Position numbers and translations under genes: made by a program. From Clostridia bacterium (lineage in GTDB: Bacteria > Bacillota > Clostridia > Oscillospirales > Feifaniaceae), in the NCBI GenBank assembly GCA_017427525.1, contig JAFRSP010000044.1:1-51738 (forward strand): 51,738 nucleotides of DNA. Reading direction: 5' to 3'. How positions within the stretch are numbered: position 1 is the first letter of the stretch; each line of letters opens with the position of its first letter. Of the stretch, positions 1-8,782 are shown one piece after another. The notes under the pieces are model-generated. The model had not been told where the DNA came from and did no database searches. It saw only the letters and a program-made list of their open reading frames with translations.

Positions 1-27
1 CCGGAAAGATAAGTCGGCGCCAACACC
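1..27 (+). rRNA. 5S ribosomal RNA, 3' end only
   Basis: The first bases resemble the 3' end of a clostridial 5S rRNA: a loop-E-like GGAAAGATAAGTCGGCGCC stretch followed by the closing-helix strand CGCCAACACC. The body of the gene lies outside the window, so the closing helix cannot be checked. A tRNA gene follows within 40 bases, as is common at the end of rRNA operons. The exact 3' end is approximate. This rests on pattern memory, not on an alignment. Confidence 0.6.
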
Positions 28-29
28 AG

Positions 30-58
30 GCAGTGGCTGCAAACGCAGCCACTGCTCC
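30..58 (+). terminator. Hairpin between 5S rRNA and tRNA-Asn
   Basis: There is a perfect 11-bp stem, GCAGTGGCTGC with GCAGCCACTGC, around an AAAC loop. Only a weak T-rich tail follows (TCCATATT). It could be a poor terminator for the rRNA operon or a processing hairpin between 5S and tRNA. Confidence 0.45.
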
Positions 59-62
59 ATAT

Positions 63-138
63 TCCTCCTTAGCTCAGTTGGTAGAGCATGCGGCTGTTAA
101 CCGCAGGGTCGTTGGTTCGAGTCCAACAGGGGGAGCCA
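63..138 (+). tRNA. tRNA-Asn (anticodon GTT)
   Basis: A 76-base cloverleaf with encoded CCA. The acceptor stem TCCTCCT pairs with AGGGGGA (one G-U pair). The D arm is GCTCAGTTGGTAGAGC. The anticodon stem TGCGG/CCGCA encloses the loop CTGTTAA, giving anticodon GTT. The T arm is GTTGG-TTCGAGT-CCAAC. It sits just after a probable 5S rRNA, so it is likely the last gene of an rRNA operon. Confidence 0.97.
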
Positions 139-139
139 A

Positions 140-166
140 ACACCTCGCATTTTGCGGGGTGTTTTT
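140..166 (+). terminator. Intrinsic terminator after tRNA-Asn
   Basis: A 9-bp stem ACACCTCGC/GCGGGGTGT with an ATTTT loop is followed by a T run. It starts two bases after the tRNA CCA end and closes the RNA operon. Confidence 0.9.
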
Positions 167-219
167 CTATGCTAAGACACGTTTCCTGCAGGGGCGGATC
201 TTGCGTCGAGGGGATTCGC

Positions 220-248
220 TTGCGCAGCCCTTTACGACCTGATATAAT
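220..248 (+). promoter_or_regulatory. Sigma-A-type promoter for the DUF951-prfA operon
   Basis: -35 TTGCGC at 220-225 and a perfect -10 TATAAT at 243-248 are 17 bases apart. Transcription would start near 255, leaving about 120 bases of leader before the DUF951 gene. Confidence 0.75.
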
Positions 249-373
249 AAACAATAGTTTTGACCGCCAGGTCAGGGAGCAGTGGGGAGTGCAGAAAGGT
301 TCATTGCAGTTCGCAGCGAGGCCGTACGTTGCCGCTTCTATCCATTGCTTGAAGGTGAAGAGGAGAATCTCAC

Positions 374-586
374 ATGCAGCTTTCGGTAGGAGATCGCTTT
401 TTGATGAAAAAATTGCATCCTTGTGGGCAAAACTGCTTTGAGGTGCTGCGCGTCGGAGGAGATGTGCGGGTGAGGTGCATTGCATGCGGAAGAGAGCTCT
501 GGATGAGCCGCACGGCATTTGAAAAGGCAATTCTCTCTCCCGCGCCGGAGAATTCTATGGAGAATACAGGAGAAAAACGAGCATGA
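374..586 (+). CDS. DUF951 family small protein
   Basis: A 70-residue protein of the DUF951 (YyzM-like) family, small conserved Firmicutes proteins of unknown function. The family pattern is visible: an N-terminal [14 protein letters not shown] segment, then [18 protein letters not shown], so two CxxC/HPCG-type Cys sites could bind metal or nucleic acid. A GAGGAG ribosome site precedes the ATG. The stop overlaps the prfA start (ATGA), which implies translational coupling with release factor 1. About 15 extra residues follow the core and are probably not conserved. Function is unknown; the link to translation is inference from context. Confidence 0.85.
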   Translation: MQLSVGDRFLMKKLHPCGQNCFEVLRVGGDVRVRCIACGRELWMSRTAFEKAILSPAPENSMENTGEKRA

Positions 587-1656
587 TTGAAAAGCTGGCA
601 GCCGCCGAGCAGCGTTTTGAACAGGTGAATGAACGCCTGATGGATCCTGCAGTGATGGGAGATCAAGCGCAATATACTGCCCTGATGCGGGAATTCAAAA
701 CCCTTTCTCCCGTGATTGAAAAGTATCGGGAATACAAGGCGGCGGAGCAGGCGGCCGAGGAGGCAAAGGAGCTGATGGCTTCACAGCCGGATCCGGAATT
801 CAAGGAGCTGGCGGAGGAGGAGTGGCAGCAAAGCCGCGAAAAAGCCGAGCAATGCCTGGAACAGCTCAAGATTTTGCTGATTCCGAAGGATCCGGACGAT
901 GACAAATCGGTCATTGTGGAGATTCGCGGCGGGGCAGGCGGGGACGAGGCCGCCCTTTTTGCAGCCAATCTCTACCGCATGTATTCCATGTATGCCGAAT
1001 CGAAGCACTATAAAACCGAAGTACTTTCGCTCAACGAAACCGAGCTGGGCGGCATCAAGGAAATCAGCTTTCTGATTGAGGGAGACGGGGTTTACAGCCG
1101 CCTCAAATTTGAGTCGGGTGTGCATCGTGTGCAGCGCGTGCCGGAAACAGAATCACAGGGCCGCATTCACACCTCGACGGTGACGGTGGCGGTGCTGCCC
1201 GAAGCCGAAGAGGTGGAGGTTCAAATCAACCCAGCCGATCTTCAGATCGATACGTTTCGGTCGGGAGGAGCAGGCGGACAGCATGTCAACAAGACCGAAT
1301 CGGCAATCCGCATTACACATTTGCCCACCGGCATTGTGGTGGAATGTCAGGATGAGCGGAGCCAGCACAAAAACAAAGAAAAAGCGATGAAGATCCTTCG
1401 CTCGCGTATCTATGAGGCGATGCAGGCAGAAAAAGATGCGGCACGCGCCGACGAACGGCGGCTTCAGGTTGGAACCGGAGACCGCAGCGAACGAATTCGC
1501 ACCTATAATTATCCCCAGAGCCGTGTGTCGGATCATCGGATCGGGCTGACTCTTTATAAGCTCGAGGCCTTTCTCAATGGAGATTTGGATGAGATGATCG
1601 ATGCCCTCATCACGGCAGCACAGACCGAAAAGCTGAAGTCGGGAGAGGCGACCTGA
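583..1656 (+). CDS. prfA: Peptide chain release factor 1 (RF1)
   Basis: A 357-residue class I release factor that reads UAA and UAG and triggers peptide release on the ribosome. The peptidyl-hydrolysis motif GGQ is present in [18 protein letters not shown] near residue 230. The codon-reading tripeptide is of RF1 type (PET in [14 protein letters not shown]) rather than the RF2 SPF. Length is normal for RF1. AGGAG precedes the ATG, inside the end of the DUF951 gene. The GGQ methyltransferase gene prmC, often beside prfA, is not here; the next gene is ywlC after a 357-base gap. Confidence 0.98.
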   Translation: MIEKLAAAEQRFEQVNERLMDPAVMGDQAQYTALMREFKTLSPVIEKYREYKAAEQAAEEAKELMASQPDPEFKELAEEEWQQSREKAEQCLEQLKILLIPKDPDDDKSVIVEIRGGAGGDEAALFAANLYRMYSMYAESKHYKTEVLSLNETELGGIKEISFLIEGDGVYSRLKFESGVHRVQRVPETESQGRIHTSTVTVAVLPEAEEVEVQINPADLQIDTFRSGGAGGQHVNKTESAIRITHLPTGIVVECQDERSQHKNKEKAMKILRSRIYEAMQAEKDAARADERRLQVGTGDRSERIRTYNYPQSRVSDHRIGLTLYKLEAFLNGDLDEMIDALITAAQTEKLKSGEAT

Positions 1657-2013
1657 CCGGGCTGTCTGACGAAAAGCAGAAAGAGCAACGGAGTGTGCGG
1701 ACAAAGCGGCAGAGCGCCGTGAAAGATGTGAGAAGATTGTGCTGCAACCTGGCTGTGCAAAGGAACAGGGGCAGATGAAAAACAATAGAACATGAGACTT
1801 TTCCCGGGAAGGAGCAGTGAGGCTTCCGCCAAGTTCAAAGCCTTGGCGGAGAACGCAGGCGTCTGCCTTTCGGGAAAGGTCTGTTTGGTCTGCGCCGCAG
1901 GCGGTTTCACAACGGAGAACAGGGCGTTTCGGCGGGAGATCTCCAAAAATCCAGGCAAAACTCCAGAAAAAGTGACCGGCGGCGAGGCATGATTCCATTA
2001 AGCGAGGCATGCT
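1657..2013 (+). other. 357-base intergenic region prfA-ywlC
   Basis: No convincing gene is seen. Short open frames on both strands lack recognisable products. A perfect 9-bp hairpin lies at 1825-1850 (TCCGCCAAG/CTTGGCGGA, loop TTCAAAGC) without a following T run, so it is not a normal terminator. No clear promoter was found; ywlC may be read through from prfA. Confidence 0.5.
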
Positions 2014-3057
2014 ATGAATAAGACGAAGATCATACATGTGAACCCGCTTTGCTTTTCTCAGCAGGAGTTGGCAGAAGGCGGAAGATTGCTTCGAGAGGGA
2101 AAACTGGTAGTGTTCCCCACCGAAACGGTCTACGGACTTGGAGCCAATGCGCTGGATGGCGAGGCCTGCAAAGCGATCTATACGGCGAAGGGCCGTCCTG
2201 CCGACAATCCGCTCATTGTGCATCTGCCCGACCTTTCAGGGTTGGAGCAGCTGTGCCGTCTCATACCGCAAAAAGCCTATGAGCTCTTTGAAGCGTATTC
2301 TCCCGGCCCCTTGACCGTGATTCTTCCAAAGCGCGAATGCGTGCCGGAAGCCGTCACCTGCGGGCTGGATACGGTTGCAATTCGGATCCCCTCACATCCG
2401 GTGGCTGCGGCGCTGCTGCGTGAAGCGCGGGTTCCGGTTGCCGCGCCTTCGGCCAATCGATCAGGGCGGCCCAGCCCAACAAGGCTTTCCCATGTGGTGG
2501 AGGATCTGGATGGACTGGTCGATCTGATGATCGACGGCGGCGAGTGCGGAGTGGGACTCGAGTCTACTGTGGTTTCGCTTGCGGGAGAAAGACCGGTACT
2601 GCTGAGGCCGGGCGGGATCTCGCTGAAAATGCTGGAACAGGTGCTCGGCGAAGTGGAGGTTGATCGCGCCGTCACAGGGCAGCTTGCCGAGGGGCAGCGT
2701 CCGCAGGCGCCCGGCATGAAATACCGTCACTATGCTCCGAAGGCGCAGCTTACGCTGGGTCATGGGGATCCCGCCGCGCTGCGGCAATGGCTGATTGCCT
2801 GCAGCGAGCAGGAAAATGTGGGGATCCTTTGTTATGAAGAAGATGTCGCGGCCTTTCCCCATGCCGCGCATGTGGTAAGCCTGGGCAGACGGGATGATTT
2901 GGAAGCGCAGGCCCATGCGCTCTTCGATGCGCTGCGCAGCTTTGACGAGACCGGCGTTTCGGCGATTTTCGGCCCGCTGCCGGAGATGGAGGGCATCGGC
3001 CTTGCCGTACGCAACCGCTTGCTCAAGGCGGCGGGTCACAGAGTGGTCGAGCTTTAG
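2014..3057 (+). CDS. ywlC: Threonylcarbamoyl-AMP synthase (Sua5/YwlC/TsaC family)
   Basis: Makes L-threonylcarbamoyl-adenylate from Thr, bicarbonate and ATP, the first step of t6A37 modification of ANN-decoding tRNAs. The YrdC-type domain is at residues 15-205, with FPTETVYGLGANA, AKGRPADNPLIVH and PSANRSGRPSPT. The motif KYRHYAPK leads into the C-terminal Sua5 domain at about 240-347. The 347-residue length matches the long two-domain form. It has only a weak ribosome site (GCGAGG) but the family N-terminus fits this ATG. The neighbour prfA also serves translation. Confidence 0.96.
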   Translation: MNKTKIIHVNPLCFSQQELAEGGRLLREGKLVVFPTETVYGLGANALDGEACKAIYTAKGRPADNPLIVHLPDLSGLEQLCRLIPQKAYELFEAYSPGPLTVILPKRECVPEAVTCGLDTVAIRIPSHPVAAALLREARVPVAAPSANRSGRPSPTRLSHVVEDLDGLVDLMIDGGECGVGLESTVVSLAGERPVLLRPGGISLKMLEQVLGEVEVDRAVTGQLAEGQRPQAPGMKYRHYAPKAQLTLGHGDPAALRQWLIACSEQENVGILCYEEDVAAFPHAAHVVSLGRRDDLEAQAHALFDALRSFDETGVSAIFGPLPEMEGIGLAVRNRLLKAAGHRVVEL

Positions 3058-3136
3058 GGGCCGCGGCAGCTGCAGCAAGGCCCGCCGCGGACGGTGGGAA
3101 AAACCGCGCAGCGGTTTGTTTGGAGGAATTGGATCG

Positions 3137-3730
3137 ATGTTTCGCTTTGGAATCACGGGAAGAAGCGGCGCCGGCAAGAGCACGGTAGCCCGCCTGTTTG
3201 AACCCTATGGGGTGGTCCATGTTGACGCAGACAAGGTAGCGCACCGGATCTATGAGCCTGGCACGCCCTGCGCCGCCGAGCTTGCCGCACACTTTGGGGA
3301 ACAAATCCTGAATGAAGACGGCAGCATCAACCGAAAGATCCTGGGCGGCATCGTCTTTTCGGATGCGCAAAAGCTGGCAGAGCTCTCCCGGATCACACAC
3401 CGATATGTGAGGCTGGCCATTGAAGAAATCGAGAGGGAAGAGCAGGCAAAGGGAACCAAGGCCCTTTTGGTAGACGCCATCGCCCTGCTTGAAAGCGGGC
3501 TCGAGGGCGAGGCCGTGATTGCAGTTGCCGCCCCCTATGACCTCCTGCTGCACCGCATTATGGAGCGGGACGGGCTGGAGGAGCAGCAGGCCCGCCAACG
3601 TTTAAACGCACAAAAAGAGGAGAGCTATTTTCTCTCAAATGCCGACTATGTGGTGATCAACGACAGCGATCAAGAGGCCTTGCAAAAGCGTGTCCATGAG
3701 ATCGCGCGGGAGCTTGCACTGTGCGAGTGA
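3137..3730 (+). CDS. coaE: Dephospho-CoA kinase
   Basis: Phosphorylates the 3' hydroxyl of the dephospho-CoA ribose, the last step of coenzyme A synthesis. The 197-residue length is typical. The Walker A loop is in GITGRSGAGKST at residues 5-16, followed by HVDADKVAHRIYEPG. A lid-type segment RDGLEEQQARQRL is near 145. The frame is open further upstream, but the ATG at 3137 has GGAGG ten bases ahead and matches the family start MFRFGITG, so it was chosen. Its end overlaps the next gene. Confidence 0.96.
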   Translation: MFRFGITGRSGAGKSTVARLFEPYGVVHVDADKVAHRIYEPGTPCAAELAAHFGEQILNEDGSINRKILGGIVFSDAQKLAELSRITHRYVRLAIEEIEREEQAKGTKALLVDAIALLESGLEGEAVIAVAAPYDLLLHRIMERDGLEEQQARQRLNAQKEESYFLSNADYVVINDSDQEALQKRVHEIARELALCE

Positions 3731-4269
3731 AGAGGAGAAGGTTCCGTCTGCTCACGGGACTGGTCGTTCTGTCGCTGCTGCTGGCCTGCGGCGTGATGTG
3801 TTTGCGCAGCCTGTTTTCACTGCCCTATCGTGAGGCGGTGGAGCGGGAAGCTGCCCGATTTGGGCTTGCTCCATCTCTGGTGGCGGGGTTGGCGCTTGCC
3901 GAGAGTCATTTTAACGCTGCGGCCGTTTCCCCTGCGGGGGCGATCGGGCTGATGCAGCTCACCCCCGAGACCCATATATGGCTTAGCAATCGGCTGGGAT
4001 GTGAACCCGGCTCGCTGACCGACGCAGAGAACAACCTGTATTTCGGCAGCGCGTATCTCGCCTTTCTGCTCGAGAAATTCTCGAATCCAGAGGCCGCGCT
4101 GGCGGCCTACAATGCCGGACCTGCCAGAGTGCAGGGGTGGCTTGCGGATTCGCGCTACAGTGAGGATGGAAGCACCCTCAAGCAGATCCCCTTTGAAGAG
4201 ACGAAAACACATATTCGCAGAGTGCTGTTGTATCGTAGCATATATCGGCTGCTCTATGGACTGGAATAG
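3721..4269 (+). CDS. Membrane-anchored lytic transglycosylase (SLT domain)
   Basis: Cleaves the MurNAc-GlcNAc bond of peptidoglycan. An N-terminal basic stretch and one membrane segment (about 9-28) put the domain outside the cell. The Slt domain at about 40-180 has the catalytic Glu in LAESHFN (Glu61), the GAIGLMQLTPET motif and AALAAYNAGPARV. The start is GTG at 3721, ten bases inside coaE, eight bases after GGGAG. A second GTG at 3727 would give a tight four-base GTGA overlap. The 182-residue length fits YjbJ-type clostridial transglycosylases. Likely co-transcribed with coaE. Confidence 0.92.
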   Translation: MRVKRRRFRLLTGLVVLSLLLACGVMCLRSLFSLPYREAVEREAARFGLAPSLVAGLALAESHFNAAAVSPAGAIGLMQLTPETHIWLSNRLGCEPGSLTDAENNLYFGSAYLAFLLEKFSNPEAALAAYNAGPARVQGWLADSRYSEDGSTLKQIPFEETKTHIRRVLLYRSIYRLLYGLE

Positions 4270-4365
4270 GGCACAGCAAAGCGCAGGCTGAGGGGATCCG
4301 GCCACAGAAACTGTATCTGCCTGCATTTCGTCCAAAACGGGGCGGAAAAATCAGAGAAGAACGCA

Positions 4366-4480
4366 CCGGCTTTGCGCGGGGATTGCCCGGCGGGCCGTAT
4401 GAAAAAGCAAAACACGGCTGCGCTCTGCCGAATGTGGCGCGGCCATGCGGCTTTGCGCAAAAGGGACTGCGCAAAGCCGG
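4366..4480 (+). repeat. Repeat-based alternative hairpins in the RNase J leader
   Basis: A 12-base element CCGGCTTTGCGC lies at 4366-4377, a near copy GCGGCTTTGCGC at 4447-4458, and the inverted form GCGCAAAGCCGG at 4469-4480. The second copy forms a perfect 11-bp stem with the inverted copy (4448-4458 with 4469-4479), and the first copy could pair with it over 12 bp instead. The structure ends 12 bases before the RNase J ribosome site at 4493-4497. It could be a regulatory switch or a remnant of duplication. Confidence 0.55.
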
Positions 4481-4504
4481 ATCGAATCAAGTGGAGGTGC
4501 CTGA

Positions 4505-6574
4505 TTGAAAACCCAACTGGAACATCAAGAACGACAAGAGAAGGAAGAGAAGAAGCAAAGGCAGGCAAAGCCGCACCGCAGGCGCAAAGAAACCGAAGCG
4601 CATGCGGAGGCAGCTCCGGCTAAAGGGCATGAACAGAGCCCGACGGCGCCCACGCCCAAAAAGCGGCGAACCTCCCCCTACCCGGGGCAGGTGATGCCCT
4701 CGCTCTTTTCCAGACGTGCAGGCATGGAGCCGATTCCCGCAATGCCGAAGGCAGAGCCGTCCGGCAGGGGAGCCGAGTCCGCGCCTCAGCAAAAGAAGAA
4801 AAAACGCAAAGGAAAATCCGCCGCGCCGGAGACCAAGCTGCCGGTTACGCCGGCGCCGACCGTTTCTGCTTCGCCCGAAGCGGGCGCAAGGCGGCGTCAG
4901 CCCAAGAAGAAGGGCGGCGCGGCAGTGCGCATCATCTCGCTGGGCGGTCTGCATGAGATCGGAAAAAACATGACCGTGATCGAATACGGGGAGGATATCA
5001 TCGTGGTCGACTGCGGCATGGCTTTTCCCGACGAAACCATGCCCGGGGTCGATGTGGTAATCCCCGATGTGAGCTATCTTGTGAAGAATGCCGACCGCGT
5101 ACGCGGATTTTTCATCACCCATGGCCATGAAGACCACACAGGGGCGCTGCCCTATGTGCTGCAGCAGATCAATGCGCCGGTCTACGGAACCAGGCTGACC
5201 TGCGGGTTGATTAAAAACAAACTGCAGGAGCACCATCTTCTGCGCACGACCACCCTGCACGAGGTCCGTTATGGCGACGTGATTGAGGCGGGCTGCTTTT
5301 CGGTTGAGATCATCCGGAGCAACCACTCGATTCCCGATGCCTGCGCCCTCTGCATCAACACGCCGCTCGGCAACATCATCCACACGGGCGACTTCAAAAT
5401 CGATCCCACTCCCATCGACGGTGAAATGATGGATCTGGCGCGCCTGGGCGAGCTGGGAAAGGAAGGGGTGCTGGCCCTGATTTCCGACTCCACAAACGCC
5501 GAGCGGGAGGGTTATACCAAGTCGGAGCGCACGGTAGGCGCTGCGCTTGAGCGGCTCTTTGCCACCACCGAATGCCGGATCATCGTGACCACCTTTGCCT
5601 CCAACATCCACCGCGTGAAGCAGATCATCGATGCGGCGGAAAAATTCGGGCGCAAGGTGGCGATCTCGGGACGCTCGATGGTCAACAATGTCAATGCGGC
5701 AATGGAGCTCGGCGTGATCGAGATCTCGCCCAGCGTGCTGATCGACATTCAAAAAGTGAAGAATTACCCGCCGGAGGAGCTGGTGATCGTGACCACCGGC
5801 AGTCAGGGCGAGCCGCTTTCGGCGCTCTACCGCATGGCCTTTGCAGACCATAAAAACGTGGCTATCGGCGACAATGATTTGGTCATCATCTCGGCCTCCC
5901 CGGTGCCGGGCAACGAAGAGATGGTCAGCAACGTCATCAACGAACTGATGCGGCGGGGCGCAGAGGTCATCACCAACAAGCAGGCCGATATCCATGTTTC
6001 GGGGCACGGCTCGCAGGAAGAGCATAAATTGGTCATCGGGTTGACCCATCCGCGCACCTTCATTCCCATGCACGGTGAAATGCGGCACATGCTCGCGCAT
6101 GCCAAAACCGCGCAGACCATGGGGATCGCGCCGGAGAATATCGTGCTCAGCGAAATCGGAAAGGTCATCGAGCTCACCGAAGAGGGATGGCGCTTTGGCG
6201 GAACCGTTCCGGCAGGACAGGTGCTGGTTGATGGCAGCGGGATCGGCGATGTAGGCAATGTGGTGCTGCGCGACCGAAAGAATCTGTCGGAAAACGGGCT
6301 CATCGTCGTTACGGCCACCATCGAGAAGCGTACCGGCCGTTTGCTGACGGGGCCGGAAATCCTCACACGCGGTTTTGTCTATGTCAAGGAGTCGGACGAG
6401 CTGATGGAGCAGCTCCGCGCCGACGCGAAGGAGGCGCTGGAGCGCTGTTGCAGCAACGGCGTCACCGAATGGGGCGCCATCAAAAACGAACTGCGGGACG
6501 CCGTGTATTCCACGGTCTATAAAAGGACCAAGCGCACCCCGATGATCCTGCCCATGCTGATGGAGCTGGACTGA
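4505..6574 (+). CDS. rnj: Ribonuclease J with long basic N-terminal extension
   Basis: A 5'-3' exo/endoribonuclease for mRNA turnover and rRNA maturation, in the cytoplasm. The metallo-beta-lactamase core begins near residue 140 (VRIISLGGLHEIGKN). The zinc motif THGHEDHTG is near 206, a beta-CASP domain follows, then the C-terminal region with GPEILTRGFVYVKE. Length is 689 residues against about 555 in Bacillus; the excess is a 135-residue Lys/Arg/Glu/Pro-rich N-terminus, probably disordered. The start is TTG with GGAGG seven bases ahead; no better start exists nearby. The leader carries repeats that can form alternative hairpins. Confidence 0.96.
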   Translation: MKTQLEHQERQEKEEKKQRQAKPHRRRKETEAHAEAAPAKGHEQSPTAPTPKKRRTSPYPGQVMPSLFSRRAGMEPIPAMPKAEPSGRGAESAPQQKKKKRKGKSAAPETKLPVTPAPTVSASPEAGARRRQPKKKGGAAVRIISLGGLHEIGKNMTVIEYGEDIIVVDCGMAFPDETMPGVDVVIPDVSYLVKNADRVRGFFITHGHEDHTGALPYVLQQINAPVYGTRLTCGLIKNKLQEHHLLRTTTLHEVRYGDVIEAGCFSVEIIRSNHSIPDACALCINTPLGNIIHTGDFKIDPTPIDGEMMDLARLGELGKEGVLALISDSTNAEREGYTKSERTVGAALERLFATTECRIIVTTFASNIHRVKQIIDAAEKFGRKVAISGRSMVNNVNAAMELGVIEISPSVLIDIQKVKNYPPEELVIVTTGSQGEPLSALYRMAFADHKNVAIGDNDLVIISASPVPGNEEMVSNVINELMRRGAEVITNKQADIHVSGHGSQEEHKLVIGLTHPRTFIPMHGEMRHMLAHAKTAQTMGIAPENIVLSEIGKVIELTEEGWRFGGTVPAGQVLVDGSGIGDVGNVVLRDRKNLSENGLIVVTATIEKRTGRLLTGPEILTRGFVYVKESDELMEQLRADAKEALERCCSNGVTEWGAIKNELRDAVYSTVYKRTKRTPMILPMLMELD

Positions 6575-6597
6575 GGGAAGAAAAAAGCATAAGAAGA

Positions 6598-6637
6598 AAG
6601 GCGGAGCTCCTTGGATGCAAAGGAGTTCCGCCTTGTT
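6598..6637. terminator. Bidirectional terminator between rnj and mrdA
   Basis: AAGGCGGAGCTCCTT at 6598-6612 pairs with AAGGAGTTCCGCCTT at 6620-6634 (15 bp, one G-U), with A-rich sequence upstream and T-rich downstream. It sits between two convergent genes. Confidence 0.85.
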
Positions 6638-6697
6638 GCATATGGGGGTTTTTTCGAGCCCTTCTTTTTTGTCTGTCCCCGAAAGAGACCGTTCTCC

Positions 6698-8776
6698 TCA
6701 ATGGATCAGCGTCATTTCTTCAAAGGGAGAATCCGAGCCGTCGTTTTGTTCGCCAAAGTATGCATCCAGCATGGCACGGGCGATAGGGGCGATGCCATTT
6801 CCGCTGCCTGCGTGCTCCACCACCACGGCAATGGCGATTTCAGGGCTCTCATAGGGGGCGAAGCACACGAAGACGCCGTTGGCCGTGCCCTTTGAAACCG
6901 AGGCGGTTCCCGTTTTTCCTGCAACGGTGATGGGATAATTCCCGAAGACGTTGGAGGCGGTTCCCACCTCCGAAACGGCGCGCATGCCGGCCAAAACGGC
7001 GGCCAGGTTTTCAGGGCCGATCTCGAGCCGATCCTGCACGATCGGCTTGGTATGCTCGATCTTCCAGGGATCGTGATAGCTGCTGACCCCTTCGATCAGG
7101 GTGGGCTGATAGCGCGTGCCCCCGTTGGCGAGGGTTGCGATATAGTTGCAGAGCTGAAGCGGGGTGAAGAGATGGTCGCTTTGGCCGATGGCGGCCTGGA
7201 TGGTATCGCCGTCATACCAGCGCTGGGCTTTGGCTTCGCGCTCTTCGGGGCCGGCGACCACACCCGCGGCTTCAGCAGGCAGCTCCACACCGGTCTTGTT
7301 GCCCAATCCGAAGTCTTTCGACCAGCGCTCCAGCGCATCGATGCCGACCAAGCGGCCCACCTCATAAAAGTAATAGTTGCAGGAGTTTTGCAGGGCCTGA
7401 ATCACGGTCTGGGGGCCATGGGTGGTTCCATAGTCTCCGTAGATCCAGCAGCGGGGCGTATAGGGTGCGTAGTAGGTATAGATTCCACGGTCCACGATGA
7501 CGGTGCTGGTTCGCACGACGCCCTCTTCCAGTCCTGCAATGGCCGAAACCATTTTGTAGGTGGAGCCCGGCGCGTAGATGCCCGAGATCGCACGGTTGAA
7601 GAGCGGCTGGTCGGGATCGGCCAGAAGCTCGGCATAGTTGGCACGGAAGGAGGAGAGGTCATAGCTCGGGTAGGAAGCCATGGCCAAAATCTTTCCGGTG
7701 TTGACTTCGATGGCAACGGCTGCTCCTGCATTTGCGTCGGCCCCTCGTCGATCGGAGCGGCTTCGGCCCGCCCGTGCGACCGAAGAGATGGTCTCGGACA
7801 GCGCCGACTCGGCGGCCTGCTGGATGCTGCGGTCGATCGAGAGGATCACGTTTCCGCCGGCCTGGGGCTCCTTGGAGGAGATCACGTCGAGCGTTTTTCC
7901 ATAGAGTGTTTGCTCGACCTGCTTTTCACCGGAGGTTCCGCGCAGCACCGATTCCATGGTTTTCTCAATGCCGTCGATGCCCACGGTGTCGGAGAGCTGA
8001 TACCCCTGCTCCAGATAGCTTTCGGCATTCTCCCGATAGATGGGGCCGGTGCGCCCGAGAATGTGGCTGGCAAGGGTGGTGGTATATTCCCGCACGGGGA
8101 GGGTTTCGATCTCAACGCCCTGGAAGAATTCCTGCCGCTCCTTGATGGCTGTGACGGTGGCCACACTGACCGAGTCGGCCATCTTGAAGCGGGTGAGCGC
8201 AGAAAAATCACTGAGCTCCATTTCATAGCGGATGCCGGCCAGAAGCCGGCGCTGGGCCTCGGAATAGTCCTGAAGGTCATAGCGCTTCACCAGCGCCGCA
8301 AAAGCGTCTTTGGCCGATGTATCCTCGGGTAGAGAGAGGCGCTTGAGAAGGGCGGCCTTTCGGGTCTGCTGCACCGATTCTCCCTCGGCGTCGGCCAGCC
8401 AGGAGACAGGGGTGTTGGTCATGGGCAGTGAATCGGAGAAGGCGAGCTCTTCATCCTCCAAAACCGCCAGAAGACCGGCGATGATTTCGTTGGTACGGTC
8501 GGCGGGGAGCAAAAACCCGTCGAGCTGCACGGAAAAGACCATGCGGTTGGCCACAAGGGCATGACCGTAGCGGTCGTAGATCCCGCCGCGGGGGGCCGGC
8601 ACCGAAACGGTGCGGTAAACGCGGCGCTGACTTTGAGCAAGGTAGGCCTCTCCGTTGACGATCTGCAGATTGGCAAGCCGTCCGACGAAGAGCAGCGCAA
8701 ACACAAGAACCAGTACTCCGAGCAGGATGAACCGGCGCTTGTTGTTTTCATAGAGTCTGGCGTCACGGTTTTCCAT
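6698..8776 (-). CDS. mrdA: Penicillin-binding protein 2, elongasome transpeptidase
   Basis: A class B PBP that cross-links peptidoglycan during cell elongation. One membrane segment lies at about 14-35. The PBP dimerisation domain follows (PAPRGGIYDRYG near 58). The transpeptidase domain has the SxxK motif GSTYK near 404, SCN near 464 and the KTG motif VAGKTGTAS near 620. The 692-residue length is normal for the Firmicutes PBP2 type. It starts six bases after mreD with AGGAG ahead of the ATG, and ends the mreC-mreD-mrdA operon. There is a terminator just downstream. Confidence 0.96.
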   Translation of the reverse strand: MENRDARLYENNKRRFILLGVLVLVFALLFVGRLANLQIVNGEAYLAQSQRRVYRTVSVPAPRGGIYDRYGHALVANRMVFSVQLDGFLLPADRTNEIIAGLLAVLEDEELAFSDSLPMTNTPVSWLADAEGESVQQTRKAALLKRLSLPEDTSAKDAFAALVKRYDLQDYSEAQRRLLAGIRYEMELSDFSALTRFKMADSVSVATVTAIKERQEFFQGVEIETLPVREYTTTLASHILGRTGPIYRENAESYLEQGYQLSDTVGIDGIEKTMESVLRGTSGEKQVEQTLYGKTLDVISSKEPQAGGNVILSIDRSIQQAAESALSETISSVARAGRSRSDRRGADANAGAAVAIEVNTGKILAMASYPSYDLSSFRANYAELLADPDQPLFNRAISGIYAPGSTYKMVSAIAGLEEGVVRTSTVIVDRGIYTYYAPYTPRCWIYGDYGTTHGPQTVIQALQNSCNYYFYEVGRLVGIDALERWSKDFGLGNKTGVELPAEAAGVVAGPEEREAKAQRWYDGDTIQAAIGQSDHLFTPLQLCNYIATLANGGTRYQPTLIEGVSSYHDPWKIEHTKPIVQDRLEIGPENLAAVLAGMRAVSEVGTASNVFGNYPITVAGKTGTASVSKGTANGVFVCFAPYESPEIAIAVVVEHAGSGNGIAPIARAMLDAYFGEQNDGSDSPFEEMTLIH

Positions 8777-8782
8777 TGGCGA

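Noticed and set aside
1792-1992. 66-codon open frame upstream of ywlC
   Set aside because: No good ribosome site, no recognisable product, and the sequence contains the hairpin at 1825-1850.
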